Notes: a model not told the origin generated them from the sequence alone. A stretch of 64,000 nt of DNA from Teichococcus vastitatis (GCF_003604215.1 NZ_QXGS01000001.1:372001-436000), one strand, 5' to 3'; numbered from the stretch's first letter, positions 1 to 9,112 are shown. Program-made: numbers and translations.

Positions 1-524
1 TCCATCGGCGGTGCCACGCCCATCACGCCGAAAAAGGGCGACAAGGGCAGCGTCAGCATTGCTTCACCGTCGCGGCCGCGTTCCGGACCAAAGGGCAGTC
101 GGCAGGTGTTGGCGGCGCGGTCCACGGGAATATGGATCAGCCGGCGATACGGAAAATCCTCCGGCAGCGTGCCAACCAGCGGGCGGAAATGATTATAGCC
201 CCAATCGGCACCAAGCTCGACCGCCTCGATGTCGATGCGCAGGGCATCGCCCGGCTCCGCCCCCGCCACCGCCACGGGGCCGGTCAGCATGTGGGGCCCG
301 AGGCGCTGCAGGCGTCCCGCGGCCACCGCCTCGTGGATCGCTGCCAGCTCGGGCGGCACGACGAGGCCGCTGGAGGGCGGCGGCATGATCTCGGCCGGGC
401 CGGAGACGCTTTGCAGCACCACCGCATCGCCGGATGCCACGGTCAGCACTGGCGCGAACTGCGCGTCAAAGGCACCAAAGCGAACCGTCTCCGGCGTGGC
501 CTTCACATGATGGGTGGCGGGCAT
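1..524 (-). CDS. Acetamidase/formamidase family protein (3' end missing)
   Basis: The minus strand is open from an ATG at 524 to the left edge, giving the first 174 residues of a protein whose C-terminus lies outside the window. The start is supported by AGGAG about 9 bases upstream. The reading MLTGPVAVAGAEPGDALRID followed shortly by DWGYNHFRP matches the N-terminal beta-rich part of the FmdA/AmdA family, metal-dependent amidases that release ammonia from formamide or acetamide. No signal peptide is visible, so a cytoplasmic location is likely. The ABC exporter gene ends only 51 bases upstream on the same strand, so the two may be cotranscribed. Substrate is not decidable from the visible half. 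Confidence 0.8.
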   Translation of the reverse strand, partial: MPATHHVKATPETVRFGAFDAQFAPVLTVASGDAVVLQSVSGPAEIMPPPSSGLVVPPELAAIHEAVAAGRLQRLGPHMLTGPVAVAGAEPGDALRIDIEAVELGADWGYNHFRPLVGTLPEDFPYRRLIHIPVDRAANTCRLPFGPERGRDGEAMLTLPLSPFFGVMGVAPPM

Positions 525-575
525 GCGGCATCTCCTGCTGGGGCGACCGAGCATCCGCCCCCATGCGCCCGGCGG

Positions 576-2444
576 TCAACCATCGCCGAGGAAACCGCCG
601 GATTGCCGGCGCCACAGCCGCGCGTAGACGCCATCCCGTTCCAGCAGCGCGGCATGGGTACCCTGCTCGACGATGCGGCCGCGCTCCAGCACCACGAGGC
701 GGTCCATGCTGGCCAGGGTGGAAAGGCGGTGCGCAATGGCGATCACCGTCTTGCCGGCCATCAGCTGGGCGAGTTGTCCCTGGATCGCCGCTTCCACCTC
801 GGAATCCAGCGCCGAGGTTGCCTCGTCCAGCACCAGGATCGGCGCGTTCTTCAGCAGCACGCGGGCGATGGCGATGCGCTGCCGCTGCCCGCCCGACAGC
901 TTCACGCCGCGCTCTCCCACTTGCGCGTCGAAGCCGCTGCGGCCGCGCCAGTCGCGCAGCTCGGCGATGAAATCCTCTGCTTCGGCCTGGCGCGCCGCGG
1001 CCAGGATGTCCGCCTCGCTCGCGTCCGGGCGGCCATAGCGGATGTTGTCGCCCACCGAGCGATGCAGCAGCGCGGTGTCCTGCGTCACCACGCCGATGGC
1101 GCCGCGCAGGCTTTCCTGGGTGACGGTGGCGATGTCCTGTCCATCCACCAGGATGCGGCCGGATTGCGGGGTAAAGAAGCGCAGCAGCAGGTTGGTGGCG
1201 GTGGTCTTGCCGGCGCCGGACTGGCCGACGAGCCCGACCCGCTCGCCCGGCCGGATGTCGAGATCGAAATCCTGCAGCACACCGCGGCCGCCGGCATAGG
1301 CGAAGCTGACATGCTCGAAGCGCACCGCGCCGCGCGTCACCCGCAACGGCTCCGCGCCGGCAGGATCGGGCGCGGTGGGCGGCACGGCGATGGAGCGCGT
1401 GGCTTCCTGCACCACGCCGATGTTCTCGAAGATGGACGCGACGTTGAACGCCACCCAGCCGGAGATGTTGGCCATCTGGAACGCCATCGGCAATGCCGTG
1501 GCGACGATTCCGACCTCGATGCGGCCGCTGTTCCAAAGCCACAGGGACAGCGTCGCCATGGATACCAGCATCACCGCGTTCAGCGAGGACAGCAGCAGCG
1601 CGTTGAGCGTGATCATGCGCATCTGGCGCTGGAAGGCGCTGGTCAGGCCGAGCAGACCCTCGCGCACGAACGCGTCCTCCTGCTCGGCGCGGGAGAACAG
1701 CTTCAGCGTCAGGATGTTGGTGTAGCTGTCGACGATGCGCCCGGTCAGCAGGCTGCGCTGCTCGGAAGCGGCACGGGCGCGATCCCGCAGGCGGGGCACG
1801 ATGAAGCGCAGCAGCGCGCAATAGCAGGCGAACCAGACCAGGATCGGCAGCGCCAGGCGAGGGTCGGCGGCGGACAGGTAGATCACCGCGCCGGTGCCGT
1901 AGACCAGGATGTACCAGACGGCGTTGATCGACTGCACCATGCTCTCGCGCAGCGCCGGCCCCGCCTGCATCACGCGGGTGGCGATGCGCCCGGCGAAATC
2001 CTCCTGGAAGAATGCCCAGCCCTGCCGCACCACGTGCCAGTGGCTCTGCCAGCGGATCAGCGAGGTGACGGTGGCATTGATCGCCTGCTGCCCGACCAGG
2101 TTCTGCGACAGAACGGCCAGCGGCCGCAGCACCAGCACCGCCGCGGCCATGCCGAGCAGCAGCGGCCAGCGCTCGCTGAACAGCGTGCCGGGGGCGTGTT
2201 CCGACAGCAGCGACACCAGCCGGCCGATGATCACGGGGATCATGCCATCCAGCAAAGCGACGGCCAGCCCCGCCAGGAACAGCAGCCCGAACAGCGCCCG
2301 CGCCTGGCGGATGAAGTACCAGTAGAAAGCCAGCAGGCCGTCTGGCGGCGGTGCCTCGGGCACCGGCACGCCGAAGGCACGGCTGGCGGGAACGCCGGGC
2401 GGCGCCACGGGGTCGATGAAGCGCTCGAAGAGTCGGAAGGCCAT
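576..2444 (-). CDS. ABC exporter, fused permease and ATPase
   Basis: A fused half-transporter of about 622 residues that should work as a homodimer in the inner membrane. The N-terminal half carries several hydrophobic segments, the first at FGLLFLAGLAVALLDG. The C-terminal half is a complete ATPase with Walker A GQSGAGKTT, signature LSGGQRQR, Walker B ILVLDEATSALD and the H-loop AHRLS. This is the MsbA/multidrug/lipid exporter class, and the cargo cannot be told. I chose the ATG at 2444 (MAFRLFERF); an in-frame TTG at 2480 would add 12 residues, and neither has a strong ribosome binding site. It lies 22 bases from the corA stop on its right and upstream of the amidase. Confidence 0.9.
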   Translation of the reverse strand: MAFRLFERFIDPVAPPGVPASRAFGVPVPEAPPPDGLLAFYWYFIRQARALFGLLFLAGLAVALLDGMIPVIIGRLVSLLSEHAPGTLFSERWPLLLGMAAAVLVLRPLAVLSQNLVGQQAINATVTSLIRWQSHWHVVRQGWAFFQEDFAGRIATRVMQAGPALRESMVQSINAVWYILVYGTGAVIYLSAADPRLALPILVWFACYCALLRFIVPRLRDRARAASEQRSLLTGRIVDSYTNILTLKLFSRAEQEDAFVREGLLGLTSAFQRQMRMITLNALLLSSLNAVMLVSMATLSLWLWNSGRIEVGIVATALPMAFQMANISGWVAFNVASIFENIGVVQEATRSIAVPPTAPDPAGAEPLRVTRGAVRFEHVSFAYAGGRGVLQDFDLDIRPGERVGLVGQSGAGKTTATNLLLRFFTPQSGRILVDGQDIATVTQESLRGAIGVVTQDTALLHRSVGDNIRYGRPDASEADILAAARQAEAEDFIAELRDWRGRSGFDAQVGERGVKLSGGQRQRIAIARVLLKNAPILVLDEATSALDSEVEAAIQGQLAQLMAGKTVIAIAHRLSTLASMDRLVVLERGRIVEQGTHAALLERDGVYARLWRRQSGGFLGDG

Positions 2445-2502
2445 GCGCGGGATCGCAGGCCCGCCACCGTCCGGTGTCAAGCTTGGACGTCCGGCGGACA
2501 GC

Positions 2503-3492
2503 CTACAGCCAGCCCTTGCGCTTGAAGTACAGGATCGGCAGCACCGCGCTGATCACCATCACCAGCAGCGCCGCGGGGTAGCCGAAGCGCCATTGCAGCT
2601 CCGGCATAAGCTCGAAATTCATGCCGTAGATGCTGGCCACCAGGGTCGGCGGCATCAGCGCCACGCTGGCCACCGTGAAGGTCTTGATGATGCCGTTCTG
2701 GTCGATGTTGATGATGCCGAGCACCGCGTCGAGCAGGAAGTTGGCCTTGTTGTTGAGAAAGGCCGCATGTTCCACCAGCGAGCGGACGTCGCGCATCAGC
2801 GTCTTGATGGTGACCTTGTTTTCCTTGCGGACAAAAAAATCCTTCTCCGCGCTGACATAGGTGAGGATGCGCGTGAGGCCGAGCAGCGTCTCGTTGGCGC
2901 GGCTGGTCACCTCACCCACTTGACCAAGCGCGATCAGCACGTCCTTCATCTGGGCGTCCCGCGCCTTGACCTTCACCTTGGGCTGCGAGCGGGCGCTGCT
3001 GAAAGCGGAGCGGCTGGCGCGGTCCATGTCGGCGCCGACCCGCTCCAGCACATCGGCCAGCCGGTCCACGACCTGCTCGAACTGGGCCAGCATGGTGCCA
3101 TCGGGGCTGGTCAGCAGCCCCGGCATTCGCAGCGCGCGGGAGGCGAAGGCGCTGAACGCCTTGGGCGTGGCATAGCGAACCGTGATTAGGCAGCGGGCAT
3201 TGATCACGAAGGTGATGGCGGTGGAGCCGAACTCCCCTTCATCCACGCCGTACAGGAAGGGCGCGGTGAGGAACAGCGTATCCTCCTCGCGGTACAGGCG
3301 GGAGGAACTCTCGATCTCCTGCATCTCCTCGCGCGTCGGCATCTCCAGCGACAACGCATCCTGCACCGCCCGCTCCTCCTCCCGGCTGGGAGACAGCAGG
3401 TCGATCCAGACCGCCTGGCGCAGCGCCTCCGGCTCGGGGATGCCCTCGTGCCGGACCGTCCGGCCGTCGCGCACGGTGTAGATCGTCATCAT
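2503..3492 (-). CDS. corA: CorA-family magnesium/cobalt channel
   Basis: A 329-residue CorA protein. The family forms a homopentameric channel for Mg2+ (and Co2+ or Ni2+) influx. The long acidic and helical cytoplasmic N-terminal domain is followed by two C-terminal membrane helices. The family signature Y-GMN is present as IYGMNFELMPEL just after the first helix, and the protein ends with a basic tail (FKRKGWL). Two adjacent ATG codons (3492 and 3489) can both serve as start. No Mg-sensing leader is apparent in the 64 bases separating it from mtnC. The length is normal for the family. Confidence 0.95.
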   Translation of the reverse strand: MMTIYTVRDGRTVRHEGIPEPEALRQAVWIDLLSPSREEERAVQDALSLEMPTREEMQEIESSSRLYREEDTLFLTAPFLYGVDEGEFGSTAITFVINARCLITVRYATPKAFSAFASRALRMPGLLTSPDGTMLAQFEQVVDRLADVLERVGADMDRASRSAFSSARSQPKVKVKARDAQMKDVLIALGQVGEVTSRANETLLGLTRILTYVSAEKDFFVRKENKVTIKTLMRDVRSLVEHAAFLNNKANFLLDAVLGIINIDQNGIIKTFTVASVALMPPTLVASIYGMNFELMPELQWRFGYPAALLVMVISAVLPILYFKRKGWL

Positions 3493-3556
3493 GCCGCGCG
3501 GACTCCCGGCAGAGGTGAAGGCTCAGGGATGTGGAATGCCCGGACGGGCGAGGATC

Positions 3557-4306
3557 TCAGGCGGCCTCGCCCTGCGACAGGCGAGGCACGGGTAGGCCAA
3601 AAGCCACGGCGACGCCAGGGAAATCCGCGGCCTGCGGATGCCGGCCGGACGCCACCGTGCCATCTTCCGACCGGACGAGCTGGCAGGTGGCATATCCCGC
3701 AGTTTTTGCCGCATCCAGCTCCTCCGCCACATCGGACAGGAACAGGATGTCGTCGGATGGCAGCGCCAGCCGCTCGGCGATGGCGGCATAGCTGGCCGCT
3801 TCCCGCTTGCCGCCCATCGCGGTGTCGAAGAAGCCGCCGAACAGGCCGGTCAGGTCACCCGCCACCGAATGGCCGAAGATCAACTTCTGCGCCGCCACCG
3901 AGCCGGAGGAATACACGTTCAACCCGATCCCGGCCCGCGCCCAGGCGCGTAGGCAGGGCGCCACGTCCGGCCACAGATGGCCGGTGATCTCGCCGCTGGC
4001 GTAACCGGCCCGCCACATCAGCCCCTGCAGCGTCTTCAGCGGGCCGACCTTGGCATCCTCGGCCATCCACCGGCGCAGCGCGGCCCGCGGATCCTCGCCC
4101 GCCCCGGCGGCCCGGCGCACGGCGGTCAGGCAGGCCACCACCTCCGGGTCGTCGGCATGCGCATCGAGGAAGCCATCGAGCGACCGTTCGGCGAAGGGGA
4201 ACAGCACGTCCTTGACGAAGGCGATCGAGGTGGTGGTGCCCTCGATGTCGGTCAACACGGCGCTGACCGGCACCGGAGACGCGGTGCCGGAGCGCAGCCC
4301 GCTCAT
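3557..4306 (-). CDS. mtnC: Enolase-phosphatase E1 (acireductone synthase)
   Basis: A 249-residue HAD-superfamily enzyme of the methionine salvage pathway. It enolises and dephosphorylates 2,3-diketo-5-methylthiopentyl-1-phosphate to acireductone. The MtnC signature VLTDIEGTTTSIAFVKDVLF holds the catalytic DxE of the HAD motif I; later HAD motifs are SSGS and the acidic SDVAEELDAA. It is the last gene of the mtnB-mtnD-mtnC operon, and its ATG overlaps the mtnD stop by four bases (ATGA), so translation is probably coupled. Confidence 0.96.
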   Translation of the reverse strand: MSGLRSGTASPVPVSAVLTDIEGTTTSIAFVKDVLFPFAERSLDGFLDAHADDPEVVACLTAVRRAAGAGEDPRAALRRWMAEDAKVGPLKTLQGLMWRAGYASGEITGHLWPDVAPCLRAWARAGIGLNVYSSGSVAAQKLIFGHSVAGDLTGLFGGFFDTAMGGKREAASYAAIAERLALPSDDILFLSDVAEELDAAKTAGYATCQLVRSEDGTVASGRHPQAADFPGVAVAFGLPVPRLSQGEAA

Positions 4307-4842
4307 CCGATCACCGCCGGAAAGCGCTCGGAGATGTCGGTGCCGGTGTAGTGCGGCGTCCAGCCGGTGGTGTCGGTGAAGATGCGCAGCGCCGTCACCC
4401 GCGGCTCCGTGCCGGCATCGAACCAGTGCTGGGTGTCGGCCGGCACACTGATCAGGTCACCGCGCGTGCAGTGCGCGTCATAAACCTTGCCGCCGACATG
4501 CATGATGAAGTTGCCGCTGCCCTCATGGAAGAAGCGCACTTCGTCCTCGGTGTGGGTATGCTCCGACAGGAACTTGGCGCGCAGCGCATCCTTCTGCGGA
4601 TGGCTACTATCCAGCTTGATCACGTCCGCCGTGCCGGCATTGGTGCCGGCCATGAAGCTGTTGAGCTGCGGGCGGTAGGCTTCCAGCACCGCCTCCGCCG
4701 AAGCGCCTTCCGCAAGCTCGGCGACCGGCCAGCGCTCGAAGCGCACGCCGATCGGCGCCAGGGCGCGGGCGATCTGATCCGGATCGCTGCTGCGCAACTC
4801 CTCGGTTCCGGTGGCGGCATCCTTGATGGTCAGAAGGCTCAT
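4303..4842 (-). CDS. mtnD: Acireductone dioxygenase
   Basis: A 179-residue cupin of methionine salvage that acts on acireductone. With Fe2+ it gives 2-keto-4-methylthiobutyrate plus formate; the Ni2+ form gives an off-pathway product. Metal ligands are visible as His95, His97 and Glu101 in the HTHTEDE stretch and His139 in DTQHW. The ATG at 4842 has AGGAGAGG upstream and overlaps the mtnB stop (ATGA). Longer in-frame starts upstream lie within mtnB and are not credible. Which metal is used cannot be read from sequence. Confidence 0.96.
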   Translation of the reverse strand: MSLLTIKDAATGTEELRSSDPDQIARALAPIGVRFERWPVAELAEGASAEAVLEAYRPQLNSFMAGTNAGTADVIKLDSSHPQKDALRAKFLSEHTHTEDEVRFFHEGSGNFIMHVGGKVYDAHCTRGDLISVPADTQHWFDAGTEPRVTALRIFTDTTGWTPHYTGTDISERFPAVIG

Positions 4843-5474
4843 CGTTCCCTCTCCTTCCAATCCTGCAACTCGCATTCCAGCATGAATTCGAGCGCCTCCA
4901 GCCGAGCCAGGGCGCCGTCCATCGTCTCCGCCCATACATAGATGCCGTGGCCACGGATCAAGTACCCGGGGGGAATCGCCTCACCCGCTCCCGCCATGGC
5001 ACCCCAGCGCCTCTCCAGGCCCCGCTGCATGCGCGCGATGTCCTGGTCGTTCGGCACCACGGGCACGCTCACCGCCGCATCATGCGTCGGCAATCCGGGA
5101 AATGCCTTCAGCAATTCATAACCCTGCAAGACGATCGCCTTCCCGGCCCGGCGCGACAGCACGGTATTGGCAATCGAATGTCCGTGCAGCACGGCACGTG
5201 CCTCGGGAAAGCGGCGGTAGATGCCGCAGTGCAGCAGGGTTTCGGCGGAGGGCCGCAGTGCCGGATCCTCCGGCAGCCCCTCCCCATCCACCACCATCGC
5301 ATGTTCCGGGCCGAGGAAGCCCTTGTGGACGCCCGAACGGGTCACGGCGATGCGCCCGCCCGGCAGCCGCAGCGAGAAATTGCCGGCGGTGGCCGGCACC
5401 CAGTTGCGAAGGTCCAGCCGGTGGCCGGCGGCGATGATGGCGGCGATGGCGGCGTCGGGGATCGGCTCAGGCAT
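4839..5474 (-). CDS. mtnB: Methylthioribulose-1-phosphate dehydratase
   Basis: A 211-residue class II aldolase-like zinc enzyme that dehydrates 5-methylthioribulose-1-phosphate in methionine salvage. Zinc-binding histidines are seen in LHGHS and in the later RGHGIYVW segment. The start chosen is the ATG at 5474 (MPEPIPDAAIAAI); the frame stays open 36 codons further upstream, but those residues are arginine/proline-rich and not family-like. It is the first gene of mtnB-mtnD-mtnC. The upstream pathway enzymes (MtnA, MtnK or MtnP) are not in this window. Confidence 0.93.
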   Translation of the reverse strand: MPEPIPDAAIAAIIAAGHRLDLRNWVPATAGNFSLRLPGGRIAVTRSGVHKGFLGPEHAMVVDGEGLPEDPALRPSAETLLHCGIYRRFPEARAVLHGHSIANTVLSRRAGKAIVLQGYELLKAFPGLPTHDAAVSVPVVPNDQDIARMQRGLERRWGAMAGAGEAIPPGYLIRGHGIYVWAETMDGALARLEALEFMLECELQDWKERER

Positions 5475-5580
5475 GCGTCCGGGTTCCGGGAAGGTCGTGC
5501 GGGGCCCCGCCGGCCATAGCGCAGCGTCCCGCATAGGACCAGCGGCGTTTCGGTGACGCTGTGAGGGGGGGCGGACACAC

Positions 5581-5618
5581 AAAGGGCCAGCGCACGGCTT
5601 CGCCGTGCCTGACCCTTT
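5581..5618 (-). terminator. Hairpin terminator after tatA
   Basis: A long inverted repeat: AAAGGG at 5581-5586 pairs with CCCTTT at 5613-5618, and GCACGG/CCGTGC closes on a TTCG loop. It lies between the tatA stop (5677) and the mtnB start (5474). It probably ends tatA transcription on the minus strand, though the U-rich tail is short. Confidence 0.65.
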
Positions 5619-5676
5619 ACAGCCTCAAACCTTCCGGGCCCATCGCCTCCGCGGCAAAGCCCGGCCGGCTCGCGAC

Positions 5677-5934
5677 TCAGGCCGCCGGATGCGAAGAGTT
5701 GGAGGTCTTCGGCTCGGTGCTCGGCCGCGCATGCGGCGCGGGTCCGGAGATGTTGCCGGCCGGCGGCGAATCCGCTGCCATCGAGGCATCGTCGTCATCT
5801 TCCTTCATGTTCTTCTTGAAGGATTTGATGCCCTTGGCGAGGTCGCCCATGAGCCCGCTGATCTTGCCACCGCCGAACAGCAGCAGGACCACGAGCAGCA
5901 CAACAAGCCAATGCCAGACGCTGAAGGAACCCAT
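5677..5934 (-). CDS. tatA: Sec-independent translocase subunit TatA
   Basis: An 85-residue TatA/E-type protein. It starts [21 protein letters not shown], a single N-terminal membrane helix, then the [22 protein letters not shown] amphipathic region typical of TatA. The tail is acidic and low-complexity. TatA multimers form the pore of the twin-arginine system. The ATG at 5934 has a GAGG about 9 bases upstream; a longer frame to 6024 is Trp/Arg-rich and unlikely. tatB and tatC are not adjacent. Probable Tat substrates in this window are the superoxide dismutase and the GH10 xylanase. Confidence 0.92.
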   Translation of the reverse strand: MGSFSVWHWLVVLLVVLLLFGGGKISGLMGDLAKGIKSFKKNMKEDDDDASMAADSPPAGNISGPAPHARPSTEPKTSNSSHPAA

Positions 5935-6284
5935 AGCCCAAGCCTCGATCCAATAAGGCGACCAGCCTCCCCTGACGGGACTGCCCCACCAGCCTGGCCG
6001 CGATCTCGCCACAGGGTCCGACACTAGTGGCCTGCCGCGCCCCGTGCAAACGACCAGATGGCGTGATTCGCCGACAGAAACAACTGGTCTTGCCTAATAA
6101 TGAAAGTTCGTCCATGTATTCCGGGATCCGGGCCCCTCTGGCGCCGGGCGGACCAGCGACGCCACGCACCCGCCCCCGCGATGTCGGATCTTTTCGCGCA
6201 ACCGGGCCCGGAGCGCGCAGGCATGCAAGGCAGCCCTGAGGCTGTTCGCCCGCGTCCAGGCCCCTTAACGAGGAGCCTTCTGGC
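5935..6284. other. 350-base divergent intergenic region, tatA/terC
   Basis: This gap separates the divergent starts of tatA and the TerC gene and must contain both promoters. Around 6092-6120 there is an AT-richer stretch (TTGCCT, then CATGTAT 17 bases later) that could be a weak plus-strand sigma70 promoter. A ribosome binding site (GAGGAG) precedes the GTG at 6285. I see no gene-like frame. Confidence 0.4.
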
Positions 6285-7274
6285 GTGGAAGCCTCACCAA
6301 CTTTCTGGATCGTCTTCAATGCGGCCGTGCTCGGCCTGCTGCTGCTCGACCTCGGCGTCTTCGCCAGGAAGGACCCCGATGGCAACCCGGCCCCGGTGCC
6401 GGTGAAGACCGCCCTGATCAAATCCGCCGTCTACATCGCGCTCGCCATCGGCTTCTTTGTCTGGCTGCGCATGACCTATGGCGAAACGCCCGAGCAGCGG
6501 GCCACCAGCAGCCTGGAATTCCTGACCGGCTACATTATCGAATGGTCGCTCTCGGTCGACAACATCTTCATCTTCGTTCTGCTGTTCGCCAAGTTCGGCG
6601 TGCCGCCTGCATTCCAGCACCGCGTGCTGTTCTGGGGCATCATCGGCGCGCTGGTGATGCGCGGCGTGATGATCCTGGTGGGCACCGCCCTGTTGCGGGA
6701 ATTCGACTGGCTGATGGTGCTGTTCGGCCTGTTCCTGATCTGGTCCGGCTGGAAGATGCTGCGCACCGTCGATGAGGAGCCGGATCCGGAAGACAACGCC
6801 ATCCTGAAATGGATGCGCCGCCGCCTGCCGGTGACTGAGGGCTTCCGCGGAAACGCCTTCACCGTGCGCGAAGCCGGCCGGCTGATGGTGACGCCGCTGC
6901 TGCTGGTGCTGGTGCTGATCGAGCTGACCGACCTGCTGTTCGCGCTCGACAGCATTCCGGCCATCTTTGCCGTCTCGACCGACCCGTTCATCGTCTACAC
7001 GGCCAACGTGTTCGCCATCCTGGGCCTGCGCGCCATGTACTTCGCGCTGGCCGGCATCATCCACCGCTTCCATTACCTGAAGCACGGGCTGTCGATCGTG
7101 CTGATGATCGTCGGCGCCAAGATGCTGGCCAACTGGTACGCCGGCGGCAAGGCGGTGCCGGTGGAATACGCGCTGATGGTGACCGGCGGGATCATCGCCG
7201 GCTCGATCGCCCTGTCGTTGTGGAAGACGCGCGGTGCGGTGGCGCCTCAGCATCCGGCCGAGCGGACGCACTGA
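6285..7274 (+). CDS. TerC/Alx-family integral membrane protein
   Basis: A 329-residue TerC-family protein. Seven to nine hydrophobic segments carry the family's acidic motifs: EFLTGYIIEWSLSVDNIFIF early and ELTDLLFALDSIPAIFAVS in the second half, the two inverted repeats. Homologues such as Alx and MeeF-type proteins are linked to manganese homeostasis, and the tellurite-resistance name is historical. The start is a GTG preceded by ACGAGGAG. It is convergent with the Bug gene downstream. I see no yybP-ykoY Mn2+ riboswitch in its leader. The cytoplasmic loop between repeats is Asp/Glu-rich. Confidence 0.92.
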   Translation: MEASPTFWIVFNAAVLGLLLLDLGVFARKDPDGNPAPVPVKTALIKSAVYIALAIGFFVWLRMTYGETPEQRATSSLEFLTGYIIEWSLSVDNIFIFVLLFAKFGVPPAFQHRVLFWGIIGALVMRGVMILVGTALLREFDWLMVLFGLFLIWSGWKMLRTVDEEPDPEDNAILKWMRRRLPVTEGFRGNAFTVREAGRLMVTPLLLVLVLIELTDLLFALDSIPAIFAVSTDPFIVYTANVFAILGLRAMYFALAGIIHRFHYLKHGLSIVLMIVGAKMLANWYAGGKAVPVEYALMVTGGIIAGSIALSLWKTRGAVAPQHPAERTH

Positions 7275-7288
7275 GCCTCCGGCAACCC

Positions 7289-7310
7289 GGAGGGGCAGCG
7301 ATGCCCCTCC
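7289..7310. terminator. Hairpin between convergent terC and Bug genes
   Basis: Perfect 9-base arms GGAGGGGCA and TGCCCCTCC close on a GCGA loop, with a second overlapping hairpin (CCTCCGG/CCGGAGG) just before. There is no U-tract. It sits between two convergent genes, so a bidirectional terminator is a reasonable reading. Confidence 0.5.
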
Positions 7311-7335
7311 CCACCTACGTGGCGGCACCGGGTTC

Positions 7336-8310
7336 TCAGCTTTCCAGCTTCAGCCCCAGCGTGCGGATCAGCGCGCCCCAGCGCGCCGCTTCCGCCGCCA
7401 CATAGGCCTTTGCCTCCCGCGGCGAGCTAGCGACGATCTCGAAGGCCGCCGCGTCCATCGCCTGCCGGGCCCGCTCGGTGGACAAGGCCGCGCGGGCCTC
7501 GCGCGCCAGCATCTGGATACGCTCGCCCGGCGTGCCGGCAGGAACGATCAGCACCTGCCATCCATAGGAGGCGGCGCCCGGCAGCCCGACCTCGGCCAGG
7601 GTCGGCACGTCGGGCAGCTGCGGCATCCGGGCATCGGTGGTCACCGCCAGGGCCCGGCCCTGGCCTTCGCGCAGCTGCGGCAGGACCGCCGCCGCCGTCA
7701 CCACCATGGCGCTGATGCGGCCCGCCACCAGATCCAGCACGGCGGGCGGGAAGCCGCGATAGGGCACGTGCTCCAGCGCGATGCCGGTGCGGGCCTTGAT
7801 GTCCTCCATCGCCAGGTGGCCGCCCGAGCCGGCGCCCACCGAGGCGAAGGTCAGCTTGCCCGGATTGTTCTTGGCATGCGCGACGAAGCCGGCGAAGTCG
7901 GTGGCGGGCACGGAAGGATGCACCACCAGCACCTGTCCGCCGCGCACCAGCAGGGACACCGCCGTGAGGTCCCTGGCAGGGTCATAGGACAGGGTTGGAT
8001 AGAGCGCCGGGGCGGTGGAGAGCGGGCCGTTGATCGACAGGCCGATGGTCAGCCCGTCCGTCGCCTTGGCCACCGCGTCGGTGCCGATGTTGCCGCCGGC
8101 ACCGGCCTTGTTCTCCACCACCACCGGCTGGCCGAGCACGCCTGCCAGGTGCTGCGCCACCAGCCGGCCGGTCAGGTCGGGCGAGGAGCCACCGGGAAAC
8201 GGCACCACGAAACGCACCGGGCGGTCTGGCCAGGCCGGCTGCGCAGCCGCGATGCGGGGGATGGCGAGCGCGGCGGCGCCCAGGGCGAGCAGCGGGCGGC
8301 GGGGCAGCAT
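7336..8310 (-). CDS. Bug/TctC-family tripartite tricarboxylate solute-binding protein
   Basis: An exported binding protein of about 324 residues. The N-terminus (LPRRPLLALGAAALAIPRIAAAQ) is a signal peptide with paired arginines. It is followed by WPDRPVRFVVPFPGGSSPDLTGRL and later GAGGNIGTDAVAKA, hallmark Bug sequences that line the ligand pocket for carboxylates. The family serves TctAB-type transporters, but no tctA or tctB is adjacent, which is usual for the many orphan Bug genes of Acetobacteraceae and Burkholderiales. An ATG 4 codons upstream (8322) directly abuts its GGAG, so the ATG at 8310 is preferred. Ligand unknown. Confidence 0.9.
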   Translation of the reverse strand: MLPRRPLLALGAAALAIPRIAAAQPAWPDRPVRFVVPFPGGSSPDLTGRLVAQHLAGVLGQPVVVENKAGAGGNIGTDAVAKATDGLTIGLSINGPLSTAPALYPTLSYDPARDLTAVSLLVRGGQVLVVHPSVPATDFAGFVAHAKNNPGKLTFASVGAGSGGHLAMEDIKARTGIALEHVPYRGFPPAVLDLVAGRISAMVVTAAAVLPQLREGQGRALAVTTDARMPQLPDVPTLAEVGLPGAASYGWQVLIVPAGTPGERIQMLAREARAALSTERARQAMDAAAFEIVASSPREAKAYVAAEAARWGALIRTLGLKLES

Positions 8311-8378
8311 GGCGGCGGGCATCTCCGGTCGATGATCCCGATGCTTGCAGCATGGCGCGCGGCGCGCGTCCAGACACA

Positions 8379-8882
8379 TCACCCCCCTGCCCAGGCCCTG
8401 CCGCCATGCACGAAGCCGGCCGCCGGGTAGGTGGTCACGCCATAATCCCGCGAGGGCGGATACCAGACCCGCACCTGCGACCAGTCGTTGCCCGGCGAGG
8501 CGTCCCAGACCGGCTGGTCCCGCGCGATGCGGCCCTTGCCGCCGCCGCTGGCCCAATTCGCGTGGTCAACGCGGATCTCGCGCCGGGACACCACCCGCGT
8601 CACCACCGAGAGGTGCCCGTCGCGCAGCCGCCCGGCGCGCTCCAGCACCAGCACACTGCCGGGCTGCGGCCTGTGGCCCCGTGCATAGCGGCCGGCCGCG
8701 GCATCCCACCATTCCCAGGCATCGCCCCGCAGATCGATGCCGGAGCGGGCCCGGGCATAGGGCACGCAACTCACCGGCTCGCGCAGCGCGGCGGCACCGA
8801 GCACCGGCCCGGTGGTGCCTCCGCCGCCGCCGCAGCCCGCCAACGTCAACAGCACGGCCAGCCATGCCCACCCTCGCGCCAT
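8379..8882 (-). CDS. CHAP-domain lipoprotein, probable peptidoglycan amidase
   Basis: A 167-residue protein with a lipobox LAGC (Cys17) followed by a glycine run, so probably a lipid-anchored periplasmic protein. The CHAP (cysteine, histidine-dependent amidohydrolase/peptidase) core is visible: catalytic Cys39 in SCVPYARARSG and His90 in DGHLSVVTRV. CHAP enzymes cut peptide bonds or the amide link in peptidoglycan. A GGGGAG precedes the ATG. It is divergent from the lrgA-lrgB pair, itself linked in other bacteria to murein hydrolase control. The 230-base gap between them must hold both promoters; it contains a direct repeat of a 9-base unit near 8898-8917. Confidence 0.85.
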   Translation of the reverse strand: MARGWAWLAVLLTLAGCGGGGGTTGPVLGAAALREPVSCVPYARARSGIDLRGDAWEWWDAAAGRYARGHRPQPGSVLVLERAGRLRDGHLSVVTRVVSRREIRVDHANWASGGGKGRIARDQPVWDASPGNDWSQVRVWYPPSRDYGVTTYPAAGFVHGGRAWAGG

Positions 8883-9112
8883 GCGCGAAACTCCCCACGT
8901 CCTGCCTGGGTCCTGCCTCGGGTTCTATAGCGCTCTGCATGGTTCACCCAGGATTTCGCGCGGGCCGCGCGGACTGGCCGCGATGCAAGGGAAACCCTGC
9001 CTTGCAGCCCTGGGCCTGGATCGCCCCGCCGCATGGACGGACAATCACCGCTTTTCCAGCGCCGGACCTGCCACATGACCCATTCCCGCCCGCCCCGTGC
9101 CGGAGTCGCCGC

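Noticed and set aside
132..2525. A 797-codon open frame on the plus strand opposite the ABC exporter
   Set aside because: It is antisense to a clear ABC exporter, is rich in Arg/His/Gln/Gly and resembles no protein. In this GC-rich DNA stop codons are rare in antisense frames. The same applies to long frames opposite sucA (37426-40170), thrC (15541-17880), the M16 peptidase (13186-14541) and hyfB (56907-59003).
5935..6284. Manganese-sensing yybP-ykoY riboswitch before the TerC gene
   Set aside because: Such riboswitches often precede alx/terC genes, but I could not find the conserved loop sequences in the leader. A covariance-model scan would settle it.
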